Shown piece by piece: positions 4,985-6,890 of a stretch of 6,890 nt of DNA. Source of the stretch: Planctomycetota bacterium (GTDB lineage: Bacteria > Planctomycetota > Phycisphaerae > FEN-1346 > JAACEH01); assembly GCA_016935955.1 (NCBI GenBank), contig JAFGPY010000318.1, positions 1 to 6,890 on the forward strand, given 5' to 3'. The notes under the pieces are model-generated. The model was not told the DNA's origin. It worked only from the letters and a program-made list of their open reading frames with translations, and did no database searches. The position numbers were made by a program, and so were the translations under genes. The number at the start of each line of letters is the position of its first letter. The first letter of the stretch is position 1.

Positions 4985-5624
4985 AAGAAACCTCCTTGTC
5001 GCTCCAGCGCTCGTCCGCCGCCGCTATCTCCTCCAGCGAACGGCCCGTCTTGGCGCTGTCGGGCGATTCGGCCAGAACGTCGCCCTCGGTTCGAGCGGCC
5101 TCGTCCTTCGACTTGATCAGCAGCCAGTTCCGCTTCTTCTCTCCCGGCGTATTGAACGGCACCAGCCGCCAGCGGCCGCCGAGCTTCGTCCCGCGCAGGG
5201 TAAAGGTGAACGGTTTCCGTTCGTCGACAGCCGCCGTCACGTCGGCTTCGCCCGTCTCGTAGTCCACCGTGCCGAAATCCCAGAGCATGACCGTGCCGCC
5301 GCCGTATTGGCCTTCGGGGATCGTGCCCTCGAAGTCGCCGTAGTCCAGCGGATGGTCCTCGGTGCGGACGGCCAGCCGCTTCTGGCGGGTGTCCAGGCTG
5401 GGGCCCTTGGGCACGGCCCAGCTTTTGAGCACGCCCTCGGCCTCGAGCCGGAAATCGTAGTGCAGGTGCGACGCGTCGTGCTTCTGGACCACGAAGGTCG
5501 GTCCGGAGCCCTTGTTCTGCGCGGTGGCGGCCTTGGTCCTGGGTGCGGGTTTCTTCGGCGCCTTGCCGTCGGGCTCCGGCGTCTTCGAGAAGTCGCGTTT
5601 CTTGCGATATTCCTTCAGTCCCAC
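4974..5624 (-). CDS. Stand-alone LigD-type DNA 3'-phosphoesterase domain protein
   Basis: A 216-aa protein matching the 3'-phosphoesterase domain that usually leads bacterial DNA ligase D. That domain removes 3'-phosphates and terminal ribonucleotides from DNA ends during non-homologous end joining. The residues known from Pseudomonas LigD are all present with the right spacing: Arg10, Asp11 and Glu17 (RDFSKTPEP), Gln47 and His49, His55, Asp57 and Arg59 (LHYDFRLE), and His91 with Tyr95 (DHPLDY). LKSWAVPKGPS, FEGTIPEGQYGGG and NWLLIKSKD are also typical. Residues 18-42 are a Lys/Pro/Ala-rich linker. There is no ligase or polymerase domain: the frame stops soon after TGRSLEEIA, where LigD would pass into its ligase. 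The GTG at 5622-5624 is chosen because VGLKEYRKKRDF is the conserved start and AGGAG lies 9 nt upstream; an ATG at 5718-5720 would add 32 unconserved residues. It is the first gene of the operon with the 109-aa protein and Sir2. Confidence 0.9.
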   Translation of the reverse strand: MGLKEYRKKRDFSKTPEPDGKAPKKPAPRTKAATAQNKGSGPTFVVQKHDASHLHYDFRLEAEGVLKSWAVPKGPSLDTRQKRLAVRTEDHPLDYGDFEGTIPEGQYGGGTVMLWDFGTVDYETGEADVTAAVDERKPFTFTLRGTKLGGRWRLVPFNTPGEKKRNWLLIKSKDEAARTEGDVLAESPDSAKTGRSLEEIAAADERWSDKEVSYGD

Positions 5625-5637
5625 GTGCGATCTCTCC

Positions 5638-5655
5638 TGCCGGCGGCCGCCGGCA
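5638..5655. repeat. 18-nt perfect palindrome abutting the phosphoesterase ribosome site
   Basis: TGCCGGCGGCCGCCGGCA is perfectly self-complementary and touches the AGGAGA ribosome site of the phosphoesterase gene (minus strand, 5633-5638). It could be an operator or a hairpin affecting ribosome access. It could also be chance in GC-rich DNA. Confidence 0.4.
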
Positions 5656-5673
5656 TCTCTTCGCGGAAGCCGT

Positions 5674-5715
5674 TGTAGGGGTCGCTCGCGAGCGACCCGA
5701 ACTGCCTTCCCTACA
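5674..5715. repeat. Nested palindromic element with TGTAGGG/CCCTACA ends
   Basis: A perfect 20-nt palindrome, GGGTCGCTCGCGAGCGACCC (5679-5698), sits inside an outer 7-bp inverted repeat, TGTAGGG (5674-5680) and CCCTACA (5709-5715). Nested elements with GTAGGGG...CCCTAC ends are common intergenic repeats in several bacterial phyla, and this resembles one. It lies between the divergent phosphoesterase and prepilin-like genes. Whether copies exist elsewhere in the genome cannot be seen here. Confidence 0.55.
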
Positions 5716-5741
5716 CCCACCCCACCGCGCTGCGACTGAAT

Positions 5742-5770
5742 TTGTTTTCGGCGCAGGTCGATGTTATAAT
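5742..5770 (+). promoter_or_regulatory. Strong sigma-70-type promoter for the prepilin-like gene
   Basis: TTGTTT (5742-5747) and a perfect TATAAT (5765-5770) are separated by exactly 17 nt in a locally AT-rich patch. Transcription would start near 5777, giving a leader of roughly 397 nt before the ATG at 6174. No comparable promoter is visible for the leftward phosphoesterase operon. Confidence 0.65.
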
Positions 5771-5796
5771 AGTAGTGGAAGAAGGCCGCTGTTGCG

Positions 5797-5871
5797 ATGA
5801 AGACGCGGGTGCCGAACGGCCATCATCCTCGTACTGATTATCATACCGCCCGGCAACGGGCAATCCAATAG
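5797..5871 (+). other. Possible 24-codon upstream open frame in the prepilin-like leader
   Basis: An ATG at 5797 opens a 24-codon frame ending in TAG at 5869-5871, about 20 nt downstream of the predicted transcription start. The peptide (MKTRVPNGHHPRTDYHTARQ, then RAIQ) is basic and His-rich, with no signal peptide. GAAGG is too far upstream to be a good ribosome site. A GCCCG-GCAA-CGGGC hairpin (5848-5861) lies inside it. It may be only chance. Confidence 0.15.
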
Positions 5872-5955
5872 CGGCCCCGCAACGCCTTGCCGACGGCCCT
5901 TTTCCGCGAAGATTGACAGACTGCGACACGATGCCACGCTCGGTTCCTGCGCCGC

Positions 5956-6025
5956 GGAAATCCAGGCGCGTCCGGGCGACGCGGACGGTCCGCGCCGGCA
6001 GGAAACCCGCGGAGGCCTGATTTCC
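5956..6025 (+). ncRNA. Candidate structured leader RNA (three-way junction)
   Basis: The 70 nt fold into a compact Y. The closing stem P1 pairs 5956-5967 with 6015-6025 (11 pairs, bulged C at 5963). P2 pairs CGTCCG (5969-5974) with CGGACG (5982-5987) around a 7-nt loop. P3 pairs TCCGCG (5989-5994) with CGCGGA (6008-6013) around a 13-nt loop. Only one base separates each pair of stems (5968, 5988, 6014). An alternative hairpin, CGCGGA-CGG-TCCGCG (5980-5994), would exclude both P2 and P3. It lies in the long leader of the prepilin-like gene, 149 nt before its start. It matches no riboswitch or ribozyme class I know: the hammerhead core is absent and the junctions are too short for purine or c-di-GMP types. 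It could instead be a DNA-level repeat; the strand is assumed from the promoter. Confidence 0.4.
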
Positions 6026-6160
6026 CAATTGCCGGGTGTCCAGTGAGTCGCGAAAGGAGGTGGTCCGGCACCAAACCGTCACCGCACAAACGGCCGTAAC
6101 CCTGCAGCAAACGTGATGTTCGTCGCGGTCCGCATGAAACCGATCCCTCAAACACCCTGA

Positions 6161-6167
6161 AAGGAGG
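6161..6167 (+). promoter_or_regulatory. Ribosome binding site of the prepilin-like gene
   Basis: AAGGAGG lies 6 nt before the ATG at 6174 and fixes the start. The surrounding 11-nt word GAAAGGAGGTG also occurs at 6052-6062, where no usable start codon follows at proper spacing. Confidence 0.85.
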
Positions 6168-6173
6168 TGTGCC

Positions 6174-6890
6174 ATGTTGACCGAAACGCGAAAACCTCAC
6201 GCGGGATTCACCCTGGTGGAACTGCTGATTGTGGTCGTCATCATCTCTATTCTCATATCGATTATGCTTCCAGTCACCGGGGAAGTCATCGAACGGGTCC
6301 GGCGGGTTCGTTGTGCGACGAACCTGAAGACCATCGTTCAGGGCTGCATGACGTACGCGTCGGACCATCGCGGCCGCTGGCCCAACGCCTTCACCCCCGA
6401 CAGCACGCGGGGCGACCTGTTGCCCGACGCCCCGGGCGAAGGCGACGGCCTGCGCGACGAGAACACCGAGGATCATCGCGGTGTGGACAACGAGGATGCC
6501 GTGGTCGATTCCACGACGGCCGGCCTTTGGCTGCTGGTGGTCAAGGGCATCGTCATCCAGGAGGCCTTCATCTGTCCGTCTACCGAAGACCAGCCCGACT
6601 TCATTCGCAATCCGGGCGAGGTCCGCGACTTCCTGAGCCGCCGCCACATCAGCTACAGCTACCAGAACCTGCGCGGCAAGTTCTCGAATCCCTCCAGCGG
6701 CAAGTTGGCGGTCCTGGCCGACAGGAGTCCCTTCTTCGATCCGCTCAACGAGACCGACGACGAAGAGGCCAACAGCTTCAACCACCAGCAGGCGGGACAG
6801 AATGTGGCTTTTGCGGACGCTCGGGTGGAATGGTTCAGCGAACCCTACTACGAATCGACCGGCGACTGGTTCTATCGCACCTGGACCGAC
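6174..6890 (+). CDS. Prepilin-like (type II secretion pseudopilin-type) protein, C-terminus cut by the window
   Basis: The visible 239 codons have no stop. Residues 1-11 are a short basic leader ending in Gly11, followed by FTLVEL (12-17) with Glu16 at +5 of the mature chain and a hydrophobic helix to about residue 34. This is a classical class III prepilin signal, cut by a prepilin peptidase after Gly11 and methylated at Phe12. Next comes RRVRCATNLKTIVQGCMTYASDHRGRWP, the alpha-helical region typical of the many planctomycete proteins of this class. An acidic central part (about residues 70-120) follows, then FNHQQAGQNVAFADARVEWF, related to the H-X9-DG motif of the family but with ten residues between His and Asp and DA in place of DG. 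AAGGAGG lies 6 nt before the ATG. A strong promoter and a long leader precede it. Whether it serves a secretion pseudopilus or acts as a separate envelope protein cannot be told from this window. Confidence 0.9.
   Translation, partial: MLTETRKPHAGFTLVELLIVVVIISILISIMLPVTGEVIERVRRVRCATNLKTIVQGCMTYASDHRGRWPNAFTPDSTRGDLLPDAPGEGDGLRDENTEDHRGVDNEDAVVDSTTAGLWLLVVKGIVIQEAFICPSTEDQPDFIRNPGEVRDFLSRRHISYSYQNLRGKFSNPSSGKLAVLADRSPFFDPLNETDDEEANSFNHQQAGQNVAFADARVEWFSEPYYESTGDWFYRTWTD

Noticed and set aside
4974..5720. Start of the phosphoesterase at an ATG at 5718-5720
   Set aside because: It would add 32 Arg-rich residues not seen in the family and would translate across the palindromes. The GTG at 5622-5624 has a ribosome site and begins the conserved sequence.
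5913..5941. TTGACA at 5913-5918 as a second promoter in the leader
   Set aside because: The hexamer 17 nt downstream is ACGCTC, which does not resemble a -10 box.
5956..6025. Hammerhead or purine-riboswitch identity for the three-way junction
   Set aside because: There is no CUGANGA/GAAA hammerhead core, and the single-base junctions are too short for the purine-riboswitch ligand pocket.
5841..6785. A 314-codon open frame on the minus strand opposite the prepilin-like gene
   Set aside because: The plus strand carries an unmistakable prepilin signal with an ideal ribosome site. The antisense frame crosses both coding and leader sequence with no domain signal.

Overview
The window looks like a piece of a chromosome from a planctomycete-type bacterium (Planctomycetota, perhaps the Phycisphaerae/Sedimentisphaerales side). 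That assignment is inference. It rests on high GC content, strong Shine-Dalgarno sites, a prepilin-like secreted protein of the kind abundant in that phylum (GFTLVEL start, H-X10-D near the end), a PEP-CTERM protein, and a group III-type phosphofructokinase. I see no rRNA, tRNA, CRISPR array, transposase or phage gene.

Layout, left to right. (1) A leftward pair at 1-1031: the first 32 codons of a probable B12-binding radical SAM protein run off the left edge, preceded by a DUF554 membrane protein. Each has its own TATAAT-type promoter. (2) A 483-nt non-coding stretch rich in CATGGCCAC-type inverted repeats. (3) A leftward 89-aa PEP-CTERM protein. (4) A 438-nt divergent spacer carrying a long imperfect hairpin and a promoter for (5) a rightward 6-phosphofructokinase gene, which ends at a strong hairpin terminator shared with (6) a convergent gene for a small Ala/Lys-rich lipoprotein. 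(7) A compact leftward three-gene operon at 3907-5624: a stand-alone LigD-type DNA 3'-phosphoesterase, an unrecognised 109-aa protein, and a class III sirtuin. Both gene junctions overlap by 11 nt, so the three are probably translationally coupled. (8) A 549-nt divergent spacer with two perfect palindromes, a good rightward sigma-70 promoter, and a leader of about 400 nt that can fold into a compact three-way junction. (9) A rightward prepilin-like gene that runs off the right edge.

Most of the content is metabolic, envelope and DNA-repair housekeeping. The parts most worth a second look are the structured leader of the prepilin-like gene (about 5777-6173), the coupled operon joining a DNA 3'-end-healing domain to an NAD-dependent deacylase through an unknown protein, and the palindromic repeat-like elements at 1126-1206 and 5674-5715.
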